A stretch of DNA of 64,000 nucleotides from JADJWR01 sp963847675 (GTDB taxonomy: Bacteria > Pseudomonadota > Gammaproteobacteria > Burkholderiales > Burkholderiaceae_F). Shown piece by piece: positions 45,630-54,068 of this stretch. Numbering within the stretch: position 1 is the stretch's first letter; each line of letters begins with the position of its first letter. The position numbers were made by a program, and so were the translations under genes. The notes below the pieces were generated by a model. It searched no databases, was not told the DNA's origin, and saw only the letters and a list, made by a program, of their open reading frames with translations. The DNA is taken from positions 90,028-154,027 of the forward strand of contig CAWKAP010000010.1 in assembly GCA_963847675.1 (NCBI GenBank). The letters run 5' to 3'.

Positions 45630-46721
45630 TTGGCGGCGGCGCCGTTGCTCTTTGTGCGAAAGGGACGCGGCGCGGTCAGCAATGTCCCGCATCGATTCGA
45701 GTCCGTGGAGCGCAGCGCCGATGGCGACGCGCTCGACGCATCGCTCGCTGAGGGAGGACTGCTCAACGCGCCGCTGGCGACCGAGGTGCGGCACGAGCAG
45801 CCGCGAAGTCTGCTCGCCTACAACGATTCGCCGGACCTTCCGTTCGACCGCTCGATCAATCCTTACCGCGGCTGCGAGCACGGCTGCATCTACTGCTACG
45901 CCCGCCCGACGCACAGCTATCTGGGCCTGTCGCCCGGGCTCGACTTCGAGACGCGACTTGTCGCCAAGGCGAATGCGGCGGAAACGCTGCGTCGAGAACT
46001 CGCTGCGCCGAACTATCGGGCGGCGGTGGTGAACCTCGGTTCGGCCACCGACGCCTATCAGCCGATCGAGCGCGAGCTGCGCATCACGCGCGCGGTGCTC
46101 GAGGTGTTGCACGAATCACGGCACCCGGTAGCGATCGTCACCAAGTCGAGCCTGATCGAGCGCGATCTCGACCTGATCTCGGCGATGGCGCGGCAGGGGC
46201 TGACCGCGGCGTTCATCAGCGTGACCACGCTCGACCACGACCTGTCGCGCTCGCTCGAGCCGCGGGCCGCGAGCCCGCTGCGGCGCCTGCGGACGATCGA
46301 GACCCTGGCCAGGGCCGGTGTGCCGGTGTGCGTGAACGTTGCGCCGGTGATTCCGTTCGTCAACGAGCCGGAGATGGAGCGGATCCTCGAGCAGGCGGCA
46401 GCGGCCGGAGCACGCTCCGCCTTCTACACGGTGCTGCGGTTGCCGTGGGAGGTCGCGCCGCTGTTCAGGCAGTGGCTGCAGGCCCGCTTTCCGCAGCGCG
46501 CCGCGCGGGTGATGAATCGTGTCCGCGACATGCGCCATGGCCGCGATTACGAGTCCGATTTCGCCACGCGGATGAAAGGCAGCGGCGTGTGGGCGGAGCT
46601 CATCCGACAGCGCTTCGAAAAGGCATGCGTGCGCCTCGGGCTCGGACGCGGGCGATTCGAGCTGCGCGATGACCTTTTCCGTCCGCCGAGGGTTGCCGGG
46701 CCGCAGCTCGATCTGTTCTGA
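45630..46721 (+). CDS. PA0069-family radical SAM protein (SplB-related)
   Basis: A ~360-residue radical S-adenosylmethionine protein. The cluster-binding motif is CEHGCIYCYAR (CX3CX2C), after FDRSINPYRG. Later markers are NLGSATDAYQPIERELRITR, VAIVTKSSLIERDLDLI, AFISVTTLD and VPVCVNVAPVIPFVNEPEME. SplB repairs spore photoproducts in DNA; this Gram-negative branch lacks a proven reaction. The start is uncertain: TTG at 45630 or GTG at 45654 just before RKGRGAVSN. It lies 44 bases after DUF3501 and is convergent with the TM2 gene. Confidence 0.88.
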   Translation: MAAAPLLFVRKGRGAVSNVPHRFESVERSADGDALDASLAEGGLLNAPLATEVRHEQPRSLLAYNDSPDLPFDRSINPYRGCEHGCIYCYARPTHSYLGLSPGLDFETRLVAKANAAETLRRELAAPNYRAAVVNLGSATDAYQPIERELRITRAVLEVLHESRHPVAIVTKSSLIERDLDLISAMARQGLTAAFISVTTLDHDLSRSLEPRAASPLRRLRTIETLARAGVPVCVNVAPVIPFVNEPEMERILEQAAAAGARSAFYTVLRLPWEVAPLFRQWLQARFPQRAARVMNRVRDMRHGRDYESDFATRMKGSGVWAELIRQRFEKACVRLGLGRGRFELRDDLFRPPRVAGPQLDLF

Positions 46722-47120
46722 TCAGCCGGCCGCGCTCTCGAAGATGGTCTGGAACAGCAGCACGATGGCCGTGATGGTCACCGTGGACCCGACCATCAGC
46801 GTGACGATGGCAACCAGCACGGCGTCCCAGCCGCTGTCGTTGCGGCGTTCGCCCCCCGCGTTGTAGCGGGCGTCGAATTTCTCGTCCGGCATCAGCGCGA
46901 GCACCAGTGCTTCGATGAAGCCGGCGATCACCGGTACCATCAGCACGAAGAATGCCGGCGTCTGGTACCAGTTGCGCACGCCCATGAGCAGCGGCAGCAT
47001 CAGCACCGTGAGCGCCAGTGGCAGCCACCAGCGCGGCCGGTCCAGGTAGAGCCGATGGAAACCCAGGGCGCCCAGCAGGAAGGCGAGCAGCGCGGCGAGG
47101 GACTTGCGGCGGAAGGTCAC
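46722..47120 (-). CDS. TM2-domain-like membrane protein
   Basis: A 132-residue protein. The N-terminal part (KSLAALLAFLLGALGFHRLYLDR) matches the TM2 domain, two helices joined by a short G-x-H-R-Y-type turn. Two more hydrophobic segments follow (FFVLMVPVIAGFIEALVLAL and VAIVTLMVGSTVTITAIVLL), with a hydrophilic stretch DEKFDARYNAGGERRNDSGW between them. The function is unknown. It begins back-to-back with the rpsP promoter region, and its stop touches that of the radical SAM gene. Confidence 0.8.
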   Translation of the reverse strand: MTFRRKSLAALLAFLLGALGFHRLYLDRPRWWLPLALTVLMLPLLMGVRNWYQTPAFFVLMVPVIAGFIEALVLALMPDEKFDARYNAGGERRNDSGWDAVLVAIVTLMVGSTVTITAIVLLFQTIFESAAG

Positions 47121-47221
47121 GTCGGAAAGCGCAGCGCAGACCGGAGACGGTCAATAGTAGTTCGGCGTCGAGCGAAACCCGGGCCGAACAGCGCAGGCCA
47201 ACTCCGGAACGTTCTGCCGGT

Positions 47222-47250
47222 TTGCCCGCGACAGGGGCCTCCGCTAGAAT
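47222..47250 (+). promoter_or_regulatory. Sigma-70 promoter of the rpsP-rimM-trmD-rplS operon
   Basis: TTGCCC at 47222-47227 and TAGAAT at 47245-47250 are separated by exactly 17 bases. They lie about 50 bases before the rpsP start and face the ribosomal operon. Confidence 0.65.
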
Positions 47251-47301
47251 GCCCAGCTTTTCGAGCGCGCAAGCGCCGGATTTTCAAGAGGAAGATTGAA
47301 C

Positions 47302-47553
47302 ATGGTCGTCATCCGACTGGCCCGCGGAGGCGCCAAGAAGCGTCCGTTCTTCAACATTGTCGCCACCGACTCGCGCAATCCTCGCGACGGGCGATTCATC
47401 GAGCGCGTGGGGTTCTATAACCCGGTCGCGTCGGGAGGCGAAGTGAAGTTTCGTGTCGCCGCGGATCGCCTGACCTATTGGCGGGGTGTCGGCGCGCAGC
47501 TGAGCCCGACGGTCACGCGCCTCGTCAAGCAGTTTGGCAATCCGCCAGCCTGA
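47302..47553 (+). CDS. rpsP: 30S ribosomal protein S16
   Basis: An 83-residue ribosomal protein needed for 30S assembly. It begins MVVIRLARGGAKKRPFFNIV and contains RNPRDGRFIERVGFYNP, the S16 signature. ATG at 47302; the in-frame TTG two codons upstream would add MN but is less likely. The stop overlaps the rimM start by 20 bases, so the operon is translationally coupled. Gene order rpsP-rimM-trmD-rplS is the standard proteobacterial arrangement. Confidence 0.97.
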   Translation: MVVIRLARGGAKKRPFFNIVATDSRNPRDGRFIERVGFYNPVASGGEVKFRVAADRLTYWRGVGAQLSPTVTRLVKQFGNPPA

Positions 47554-48076
47554 ACCGCGTCCGGCGGCAGCGGAGCCGCCTGGGGATTTGGTCGAACTGG
47601 GCGTCCTGCGCGGCGCCTACGGTGTCAAAGGCTGGCTCCGGGTGCAGCCGCACTCCGCAGAGGCCACTGCGCTCAGGGCATGCCGGCGATGGTGGCTGCT
47701 TGGCGAGCAGCCGATTGAGGTCGACGTGACGGCTGCTCGGCGGCACGGCTCGGCAATGGTGGCGAAACTGCACGGTTGCGATACGCCGGAGCAGGCTGAG
47801 CGGCTGCGCGGCGTGCCGGTCGGAGTATCGCGGGCGGAGTTTCCTCCCGCCGGTGATGGAGAGGTCTACTGGGTCGACCTTATCGGTGCCCGGGTGGTAA
47901 ATCGCAGCGGGATCGAGTTGGGTACCGTCAGCGACGTGATCAGCAGCGGCGTACAGGAGCTGCTGGAAGTCAGGCAGGGTGAACGGGTGCGCCTGGTGCC
48001 GATGGTCGGCCGCCACGTCGACGAGGTGGATCTGGCAATGCGCACGGTGCGCGTGGACTGGGAAGCGGATTGGTGA
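47534..48076 (+). CDS. rimM: 16S rRNA processing protein RimM
   Basis: A ~180-residue maturation factor that binds S19 and helps form the 30S head. The N-terminal RimM domain shows VELGVLRGAYGVKGWLRVQP; the C-terminal PRC-barrel half contains EFPPAGDGEVYWVDLIGARV and the ending DLAMRTVRVDWEADW. The TTG at 47534 lies inside rpsP; no better start exists in frame before the conserved region. The first ~17 residues are Pro/Ala-rich and may be less conserved. Confidence 0.94.
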   Translation: MAIRQPEPRPAAAEPPGDLVELGVLRGAYGVKGWLRVQPHSAEATALRACRRWWLLGEQPIEVDVTAARRHGSAMVAKLHGCDTPEQAERLRGVPVGVSRAEFPPAGDGEVYWVDLIGARVVNRSGIELGTVSDVISSGVQELLEVRQGERVRLVPMVGRHVDEVDLAMRTVRVDWEADW

Positions 48077-48092
48077 GTTGCGGGCAGGGCAG

Positions 48093-48920
48093 ATGCGGTT
48101 TGATGTCGTTACGTTGTTTCCGGAGATGTTCGCTGCGGTCAGCGACTGGGGTATTACCCGGCGCGCGCGCGAAATCGGCCTCTGGCAACTGGCAACGTGG
48201 AACCTGCGCGATTTCACCGTAGACCGCCACCGTACCGTGGACGATCGGCCGTTCGGCGGCGGCCCCGGCATGGTGCTGATGGCCGAACCGCTCGCCGCTG
48301 CTGTCGATGCTGCGCGCGCCGGACAGCGCGCCGCCGGCTACCCGGCCGGCAAGGTCGTGGCACTGTCGTCCGGCGGCCGGCCGCTCACCGATGAGCGTGT
48401 GCGGGCCTGGGCGCGGCAGGAGCGGGCGACCACGCTGGTCTGTGGCCGCTATGAGGGCATCGACCAGCGCTTCCTCGAGGCTTGTGTCGACGAGGAAGTG
48501 TCGATCGGCGACTTCGTGCTTTCCGGAGGCGAGATCGCGGCCATGGCTGTCATCGACGCGGTCGTGCGCCACCTCCCCGGCGCGCTGAAGCTCGAATCGG
48601 CGGCCGACGAATCATTTGCCGCTGGCCTGCTCGATGCGCCGCATTTCACCCGCCCGGAGTCCTGGCGCGGACTTGAGGTGCCGTCGGCGCTTCTGTCAGG
48701 GCACCACGCACAGATCGAGCGCTGGCGACGCGAGCAGGCGCTGGCCCGGACCGCGCGCATGCGGCCGGATCTGATTGAAGCCGCCCGCGCGGGCGGCCGG
48801 CTCGACGAGCGCGATGAAAGATTTCTGCGCGATCTTGCGCAGGGTTCCGGTGCAGCGTGTGCGCCGGCGATGTTGAATCCATCCTCTGCCGCGGCGAAAA
48901 CCGCGGAAAATGCCGCCTAG
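48093..48920 (+). CDS. trmD: tRNA (guanine-N1)-methyltransferase TrmD
   Basis: A 275-residue SPOUT enzyme that methylates G37 of tRNAs reading CCN, CUN and CGG codons. It begins MRFDVVTLFPEMF. The trefoil-knot AdoMet site includes DDRPFGGGPGMVLMAEPL, VCGRYEGIDQRFLE and SIGDFVLSGGE. The C-terminal tail (GSGAACAPAMLNPSSAAAKT) is longer than in E. coli and looks disordered. ATG at 48093, sixteen bases after rimM. Confidence 0.97.
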   Translation: MRFDVVTLFPEMFAAVSDWGITRRAREIGLWQLATWNLRDFTVDRHRTVDDRPFGGGPGMVLMAEPLAAAVDAARAGQRAAGYPAGKVVALSSGGRPLTDERVRAWARQERATTLVCGRYEGIDQRFLEACVDEEVSIGDFVLSGGEIAAMAVIDAVVRHLPGALKLESAADESFAAGLLDAPHFTRPESWRGLEVPSALLSGHHAQIERWRREQALARTARMRPDLIEAARAGGRLDERDERFLRDLAQGSGAACAPAMLNPSSAAAKTAENAA

Positions 48921-48956
48921 AACAGGCCGCGGCACGATGGCTCCTGGAGAAACGCG

Positions 48957-49334
48957 ATGAACGTCATTGAACAGATCGAGAAGGAAGAGGTCGCCCGTCT
49001 GAGCGAAGGTAAGGCGATTCCTGATTTCGCCCCTGGCGACACGGTGGTCGTGAACGTCAACGTCGTCGAGGGCACGCGCAAGCGAACCCAGGCCTACGAA
49101 GGCGTGGTCATTGCACGCCGCAACCGCGGCCTGAACTCGTCGTTCATCGTGCGCAAGATCTCGAGTGGAGAGGGCGTCGAGCGGACCTTCCAGCTGTATT
49201 CGCCGACGATCGCCTCGATCGAGGTCAAGCGCAAGGGCGATGTCCGTCGCGCCAAGCTTTACTACCTGCGCGAGCGTTCGGGCAAGTCCGCTCGCATCAA
49301 GGAGAAGCTCGCGCGCAAGGGCGGCAACAACTGA
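48957..49334 (+). CDS. rplS: 50S ribosomal protein L19
   Basis: A 125-residue ribosomal protein at the 30S-50S interface. It begins MNVIEQIEKEEVARLSEGK and has the L19 signature VVEGTRKRTQAYEGVVIARRN plus YYLRERSGKSARIKEKL. A ribosome site CTGGAGAA precedes the ATG. It closes the ribosomal part of the operon; a GC-only hairpin (GTGCGCC/GGCGCAC) after the stop lacks a T-run, so read-through into the nudix gene is likely. Confidence 0.97.
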   Translation: MNVIEQIEKEEVARLSEGKAIPDFAPGDTVVVNVNVVEGTRKRTQAYEGVVIARRNRGLNSSFIVRKISSGEGVERTFQLYSPTIASIEVKRKGDVRRAKLYYLRERSGKSARIKEKLARKGGNN

Positions 49335-49379
49335 GGCGGCCGTGCGCCACGGCGCACGCAGCTCTCGCCCCGTGCGGCG

Positions 49380-50102
49380 ATGACTGACCGCACGATTCTC
49401 GCGCCCGCGGCGGGTCGGCGGCCCGGCTTCGATCCGGAACTCGTCGACCACGATCCGGCGTTTGTTCCGCTGCACGTGCGCGGCGAGCCGGTGGGTGCCG
49501 AGCAGATGACCGCCGCGGCGCTGCGTCAGCGATTCAAGTCGCCGCCCGCGTGGCGCCCGGAGATCGTCGCCGACGCCCGCATTGCGCAAGCGCGCGAATC
49601 GCTGCGCGAGGCCGCCGTGCTGATCCCGCTGGTGATGCACGAGGCCGGGCCGACCGTCCTGCTCACGCGCCGCACCGCGCATCTTCACGATCATGGCGGC
49701 CAGATCAGTTTCCCGGGCGGCGGCATCGAGCATCACGACGAAAGCGCAGTCGCCGCCGCGCTGAGAGAAACTGAAGAAGAGGTGGGTCTGCGTGCCGATT
49801 CGGTCGAAGTGCTCGGCAGCCTGCCACGCTATGCCACGGTGACCGGTTACGTCGTCACGCCGGTGGTCGGCCTGGTGACGCCGGGATTCTCGCTGGCGAT
49901 CGATGCTTTCGAGGTCGAGGAGGTGTTCGAGCCGCCGCTCGCCTTCCTGATGAACCCGGCCCATCACGAGCGCCGCCTGGTCGATTTCGACGGGGCGCCG
50001 CGCACGTTCTATGCGATGCCCTACGAGGCCGGGAGAAGGTACTTCATATGGGGTGCCACGGCGGCGATGCTGCGCAACCTGTATCACCTGCTGCGGGCAT
50101 GA
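49380..50102 (+). CDS. CoA pyrophosphatase, NUDIX family (NudL-like)
   Basis: A 240-residue hydrolase that probably splits CoA into phosphopantetheine and 3',5'-ADP. The NUDIX box is GGGIEHHDESAVAAALRETEEEVGL (first 20 residues shown plus EEVGL; the core GX5EX7REUXEEXGU is complete), around residues 117-141. Upstream, LLTRRTAHLHDHGGQISFPGG is the CoA-type motif that separates this branch from other NUDIX proteins. It lies 45 bases after rplS and just before the cobD-like gene, the usual order in betaproteobacteria. Confidence 0.9.
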   Translation: MTDRTILAPAAGRRPGFDPELVDHDPAFVPLHVRGEPVGAEQMTAAALRQRFKSPPAWRPEIVADARIAQARESLREAAVLIPLVMHEAGPTVLLTRRTAHLHDHGGQISFPGGGIEHHDESAVAAALRETEEEVGLRADSVEVLGSLPRYATVTGYVVTPVVGLVTPGFSLAIDAFEVEEVFEPPLAFLMNPAHHERRLVDFDGAPRTFYAMPYEAGRRYFIWGATAAMLRNLYHLLRA

Positions 50103-50135
50103 TGTGATGAGCCTCATGGGTGGGGCTGGGCGAGC

Positions 50136-51113
50136 ATGATTGCCATGGGCTGGATCGCGCTCGTGCTGACCCTGCTTCTCGAGCAGGTGAGGCCGCTGCC
50201 GCTGCGCAATCCGGTCTACGCGGTCGCCGGCGCGGTCGCTGACGCCACTCAGCAAGGCATGAACGCGGGCCGCCGCCGCCATGGCATGTACGCATGGCTG
50301 CTGCTGGTCGGCGGTGCGATCGTGGTGGCGGGCGCAGCCTATGCGTTCGCGCTGAGCATCTCGTGGTGGCTCGCGCTGCTGGTGAACGTCGCCGTTCTGT
50401 ACGTCACGATGGGTTTCCGCCAGTTCAGTCACCGCCTGACCGAGATCCGGATCGCGCTGGCCAATGGCGACCTGCCCGCGGCGAGGCGCGAACTGGCGCA
50501 GTGGAAGGCCGGTGTCGAGGAGACGCCGTCGGTTGCGGAGATCGATGCCGACGAAATCGTGCGCCAATCCTGCGAACACGGCCTGCAGCTCGCGCACAAG
50601 CACGTCTTCGGCGTGTTCTTCTGGTTCGTGCTGCTGCCGGGGCCCGTCGGGCCGGTCCTGTTCCGGTTGTCGGAATACCTGGCGCGGCGCTGGAACCGGC
50701 CGCCGGGCGGCACTCTCCCGGCCGACCGTTTCGGCGAATTCGCGCGACGGGCGTTCGCATGGATCGATTGGCTGCCTGCGCGGCTGACCGCCCTCGGGTT
50801 CGCAATCGTCGGCGACTTCGAGGGCGCCATTTACTGCTGGCGCAAGGTGGCGCGGCCACCGTCGATTGCGGCCGGCGTCCCGCAGCCCGATTCGCGCACG
50901 CTGATCCTTGCGGCCGCTGGCGGCGCGCTCGGCAGCCGCGTGCTGAGCAGCGTCGAATCGGGGCGCTACTTCGACGAAGAAGGGCTCGAGGGAGGCGGTC
51001 TGGCCGAACCCGGCGCGGGCCTGCTCAACGCGGCCGTCGGGCTCGTCTGGCGTGCGCTGCTGCTGTGGCTGGCCTTGCTGCTGCTGTTCTCGCTCGCCGG
51101 CTGGCTGGCGTAG
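50136..51113 (+). CDS. CobD/CbiB-family membrane protein
   Basis: A 325-residue membrane protein with about five helices, related to CbiB/CobD, the adenosylcobinamide-phosphate synthase of cobalamin synthesis. Family signs are LLEQVRPLPLRNPVY near the start, NVAVLYVTMGFRQFSHRL, ALANGDLPAARRELAQWKA and FGVFFWFVLLPGPVGPVLFR. This betaproteobacterial branch is usually found next to rplS/nudix and away from cobalamin genes, so its role may differ. No other B12 genes are in the window. ATG at 50136; a second ATG follows nine bases later. Confidence 0.85.
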   Translation: MIAMGWIALVLTLLLEQVRPLPLRNPVYAVAGAVADATQQGMNAGRRRHGMYAWLLLVGGAIVVAGAAYAFALSISWWLALLVNVAVLYVTMGFRQFSHRLTEIRIALANGDLPAARRELAQWKAGVEETPSVAEIDADEIVRQSCEHGLQLAHKHVFGVFFWFVLLPGPVGPVLFRLSEYLARRWNRPPGGTLPADRFGEFARRAFAWIDWLPARLTALGFAIVGDFEGAIYCWRKVARPPSIAAGVPQPDSRTLILAAAGGALGSRVLSSVESGRYFDEEGLEGGGLAEPGAGLLNAAVGLVWRALLLWLALLLLFSLAGWLA

Positions 51114-51124
51114 CAGCCCGATAT

Positions 51125-51427
51125 TCAGCGCGGCGAACCGCAGTTCCAGCACTGCGAGAACTGCGGTTCGAGCACTTCGCCGCACTTTGCGCAGGTCCAC
51201 GGATCCCCGCTCACCGGCGTGCGCAGCTGGGTGATGAGTTCGCGCGCCGTTGCCTCGTCGAGCGCATTGCGGATCCAGATCTGCGGCGCGCACTCGAGGA
51301 ACGGAATCTCGCCGAGCGCGCCCGAGAGAACGGTGTTGCGCACCTCGCAATCGATGCCGGCAGCGCGCAGCGCTCCGGCATAGTGAGCGGCGACGATCGC
51401 GTGTTCACAGCGCATCAGCAGCTTCAT
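51125..51427 (-). CDS. DUF2007 domain protein with zinc ribbon
   Basis: A 100-residue protein. The N-terminal ~70 residues form a DUF2007 (ferredoxin-like, signal-transducing) domain, MKLLMRCEHAIVAAHYAG to TARELITQL. The C-terminus is a zinc ribbon with CAKCGEVLEPQFSQCWNCG, giving two CxxC pairs. Function is unknown. Its ATG overlaps the rsgA stop by four bases (51424-51427), so it is the last gene of the M48-phhB-rsgA operon. I chose the short form, because the longer frame runs through rsgA out of phase. Confidence 0.8.
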   Translation of the reverse strand: MKLLMRCEHAIVAAHYAGALRAAGIDCEVRNTVLSGALGEIPFLECAPQIWIRNALDEATARELITQLRTPVSGDPWTCAKCGEVLEPQFSQCWNCGSPR

Positions 51428-52353
51428 GGCGACGTCCGCTCGCGCGCGCGCTGCGCTTCCAGTTCCCCGACGAGCTCGCAGTAGAACGCATAGCGGGCGG
51501 CATCGATCTCGCCATCCGCGACGGCGGCCCGAACCGCGCAATCCGGCTCGCTCATGTGCCGGCAGTCGTTGAAGCGGCAGCGTCCGAGGCGTGGCAGGAA
51601 CTCGGGCATCGCTGCGGCAAGCTGCGGCTGATCGAGGTGGGCGAGCCCGAAGGCGTGGAAGCCCGGCGTGTCGATGATGTCGCCGCCGCCGTCGAGCGCA
51701 AACAGGCGCGAGGCCGTCGTCGTCTGCCGGCCGACGTTCAGGCGCACCGAGTACTCCTGCGTGCGTGCGTTTGCCTGCGGTGCGAGCAGGTTGATGAGGG
51801 TCGATTTGCCCATGCCCGACTGGCCGACCATCAGGTTCGAGGCACGGCCGAGCGCGGCGCGCAGACTCTCGCGCGCCTGCTCCGGTGCCGCCTTTGCGGA
51901 CACCGCGATCGTCGCGTAACCGAGCCGCGTGATCCGGGCCAGCGCCTGCAGCCCTGTCCGCTCGGCGTCGAGATCGATCTTGTTCAGCACGACGAGCGGC
52001 GCGATGCGCGCGGTCTCGGCCGCGAGCAGGGCGCGCCAGATGAACCGCTCGTGAAAGGTCGGGCGCGGCGCGAAGACGACCACGACCCGGTCGACGTTGG
52101 CCGCCAGTGCCTTGCTGCGCACGCCGTCGGTGCGCATCAGCAGACTGGCGCGCGGCAGGATCGCCTCGATCGCCGCCTGCGCTGCGGCGGCATGGATGCA
52201 TGACACGCGGTCGCCGATCACCACGTCGCCACGCTTGCCGCGCCGCTTCGCCTCATAGAGGCGACCAACATCATCTTCGACGATGAAGTGCCGGCCGTAC
52301 CCGGCAACCACGCGCGCCCGGAAACTGGCCGGCGCGCGTTGCGCGGCACTCAT
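51424..52353 (-). CDS. rsgA: Small ribosomal subunit biogenesis GTPase RsgA
   Basis: A 309-residue circularly permuted GTPase that checks late 30S assembly. The order of G motifs is permuted, as expected: G4 VVLNKIDLD first, then G1 GQSGMGKST (~residue 190) and G3 IIDTPGFHAFGL. The N-terminal OB fold and the C-terminal zinc-binding segment CRFNDCRHMSEPDC are intact. It overlaps phhB upstream and the DUF2007 gene downstream by four bases each. The ATG at 52353 gives the standard N-terminus. Confidence 0.95.
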   Translation of the reverse strand: MSAAQRAPASFRARVVAGYGRHFIVEDDVGRLYEAKRRGKRGDVVIGDRVSCIHAAAAQAAIEAILPRASLLMRTDGVRSKALAANVDRVVVVFAPRPTFHERFIWRALLAAETARIAPLVVLNKIDLDAERTGLQALARITRLGYATIAVSAKAAPEQARESLRAALGRASNLMVGQSGMGKSTLINLLAPQANARTQEYSVRLNVGRQTTTASRLFALDGGGDIIDTPGFHAFGLAHLDQPQLAAAMPEFLPRLGRCRFNDCRHMSEPDCAVRAAVADGEIDAARYAFYCELVGELEAQRARERTSP

Positions 52354-52706
52354 GCGCCGGCAGCGCCGTAGCAGTGGTCGAAGATCGCATCCGCCTTCGC
52401 GGCACAGATGAAATCGTTCTCCGAGACGCCAGCCACGGAGTGAGTGCTGAAGCGGACTTCGCAGCGGTTGTAGCCGACCACGAGATCCGGATGATGGTCC
52501 TCGCGGTGAACCATGAACGCCAGCGCGTTGACGAAGGCGAGCGTTTGGTAATAGTCGGCGAATCGATAGGTGCGGCTGATCGCGCCGTCGTTCAGCCGCC
52601 ACTCGGGCAGCGCCTGCAGTTGTGTGCCGATCACCGCCTCCGACATCGCTGCCTCGCCCTGCAACGGGCGGCAACGAGCGGCGACGAGCTCCGCGATGGT
52701 GCGCAT
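52350..52706 (-). CDS. phhB: 4a-hydroxytetrahydrobiopterin dehydratase (PCD/DCoH family)
   Basis: A ~118-residue protein that regenerates the pterin cofactor of phenylalanine hydroxylase, or acts in related pterin recycling. The motif REDHHPDLVVGYNRCEVRFS and the following THSVAGVSENDF are typical of the family. The first ~20 residues could be dispensable, because a second ATG (52646) starts MSEAVIG. No phenylalanine hydroxylase is nearby. It sits eight bases after the M48 gene and overlaps rsgA, a conserved betaproteobacterial layout. Confidence 0.9.
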   Translation of the reverse strand: MRTIAELVAARCRPLQGEAAMSEAVIGTQLQALPEWRLNDGAISRTYRFADYYQTLAFVNALAFMVHREDHHPDLVVGYNRCEVRFSTHSVAGVSENDFICAAKADAIFDHCYGAAGA

Positions 52707-52714
52707 CAGTCGCT

Positions 52715-53974
52715 TCAGGCCGGCGCGGACTGCAGGCGGGCGATGCGGATCGCCGCCGGCGGGTGCGAGTCGTAGAACGCCGAATGAACGGGGTCGGGCG
52801 TCAGCGTCGCCGCGTTGTCCTCGTACAGCTTGACCAGCGCGCTCGCCAGGTCACGGCCACTCGTGTGCGAGACGGCGAAAGCGTCGGCCTCGAACTCATG
52901 CTTGCGCGAGATCCGGCTGGCAATCGGCGCGAGCACGAACGTGAACACGGGCACCACGAGCATGAACAGCACCAGGGCCACGGCGTTGTGCGTGCCGTCG
53001 AGCGCGGGCGTCACGCCGAGACCCTGATAGAACCAGCTCTGCCTGGCCAGCCAGCCGAGCAGGGCGAGGAAGACGAGGCTCGAGAAGAAAGAGAACGCCA
53101 GCCGCTTGGCGATATGGCGCCGCTTGAAATGGCCGAGTTCGTGCGCCAGCACCGCCTCGATCTCGGAGGGCTGCAGCCGCTGCAGCAGGGTGTCGAAGAA
53201 GACGATGCGCTTGGCGCGCCCGAGCCCGGTGAAGTAGGCATTGCCGTGCGCCGAGCGGCGCGAGCCATCCATGACGAAAACGCCGCGGCTCGAGAAGCCG
53301 GTGCGCGCCAGCAGCGCCGAGATGCGCCCAGCCAGGTCGCCGTCGGCGAGCGGCTCGAACCGGTTGAACAGCGGCGCGATGACGGTCGGGTACAGCACCA
53401 GCACCATCGCGTTGAAGCCGACCCAGACGGCCCACGCGTACAGCCACCAGTAGGCGCCGGCCGCCTCCATCAGCCACAGCACCAGCGCCAGCAGCGGCAG
53501 GCCGAGCGCGGCGGCGATCAGCACGGACTTGAGCAGGTCGATGAGAAAGAGCTTCGGCGTCATGCGGTTGAAGCCGAACTTCTCCTCGATGCGGAACTGC
53601 CGATACCAGTCGAAAGGCAGGTCGACCGCGCCGAGGACCAGCGCGATGCAGGCCACGATGGCCACCTGCGCAGCGAGTCCGTTGCCGAGCCCTGCAGCGA
53701 CCGTCGCGGCGATGGCCTGCACGCCGCCGAGCAGCGTCAGGGCGACCAGCAGGCCGGCGCCCGCCGTGGCCTCGAGCATGCCCAGGCGCTGGCGCGCGAT
53801 GGTGTATGCGGCGGCCTTGCGGTGCGCCGTCAGGCTCACCCGCTCGGCAAACTGGGTCGGGACCGCCTTCGCGTTGCGCGCGACGTGGCGGATCTGCCGC
53901 GCCGCGAGCCAGAACCTGAGCCCGACCATCAGCAGCAGGAACAGGACGAAAAGCGACGTGAACGCGGTTGTCAT
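52715..53974 (-). CDS. M48-family zinc metallopeptidase (Ste24/CAAX-prenyl-protease-like)
   Basis: A 419-residue membrane protease with about seven helices. The zinc motif is HELGH in EAVLAHELGHFKRRHIAKR, with the third ligand in KHEFEADAFAVSH. The N-terminal segment DLPFDWYRQFRIEEKFGFNRMT is the Ste24-type mark. Such proteins cleave or remodel membrane proteins under stress; the bacterial substrate is not known. First gene of the operon with phhB, rsgA and DUF2007, and divergent from orn. Confidence 0.94.
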   Translation of the reverse strand: MTTAFTSLFVLFLLLMVGLRFWLAARQIRHVARNAKAVPTQFAERVSLTAHRKAAAYTIARQRLGMLEATAGAGLLVALTLLGGVQAIAATVAAGLGNGLAAQVAIVACIALVLGAVDLPFDWYRQFRIEEKFGFNRMTPKLFLIDLLKSVLIAAALGLPLLALVLWLMEAAGAYWWLYAWAVWVGFNAMVLVLYPTVIAPLFNRFEPLADGDLAGRISALLARTGFSSRGVFVMDGSRRSAHGNAYFTGLGRAKRIVFFDTLLQRLQPSEIEAVLAHELGHFKRRHIAKRLAFSFFSSLVFLALLGWLARQSWFYQGLGVTPALDGTHNAVALVLFMLVVPVFTFVLAPIASRISRKHEFEADAFAVSHTSGRDLASALVKLYEDNAATLTPDPVHSAFYDSHPPAAIRIARLQSAPA

Positions 53975-54068
53975 CTATGGTGCCTTCAGCGGCGCGATCG
54001 TGGGTGCGCCGCTCCGATCGGTCAGGGCGTGCATGCGAGAATCCACGCTGCGAAAAGAGCGGAAAATT

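Noticed and set aside
48696..51350. An 884-codon open frame opposite trmD, rplS and the cobD-like gene
   Set aside because: It spans several clear plus-strand genes and has low-complexity, charged translation.
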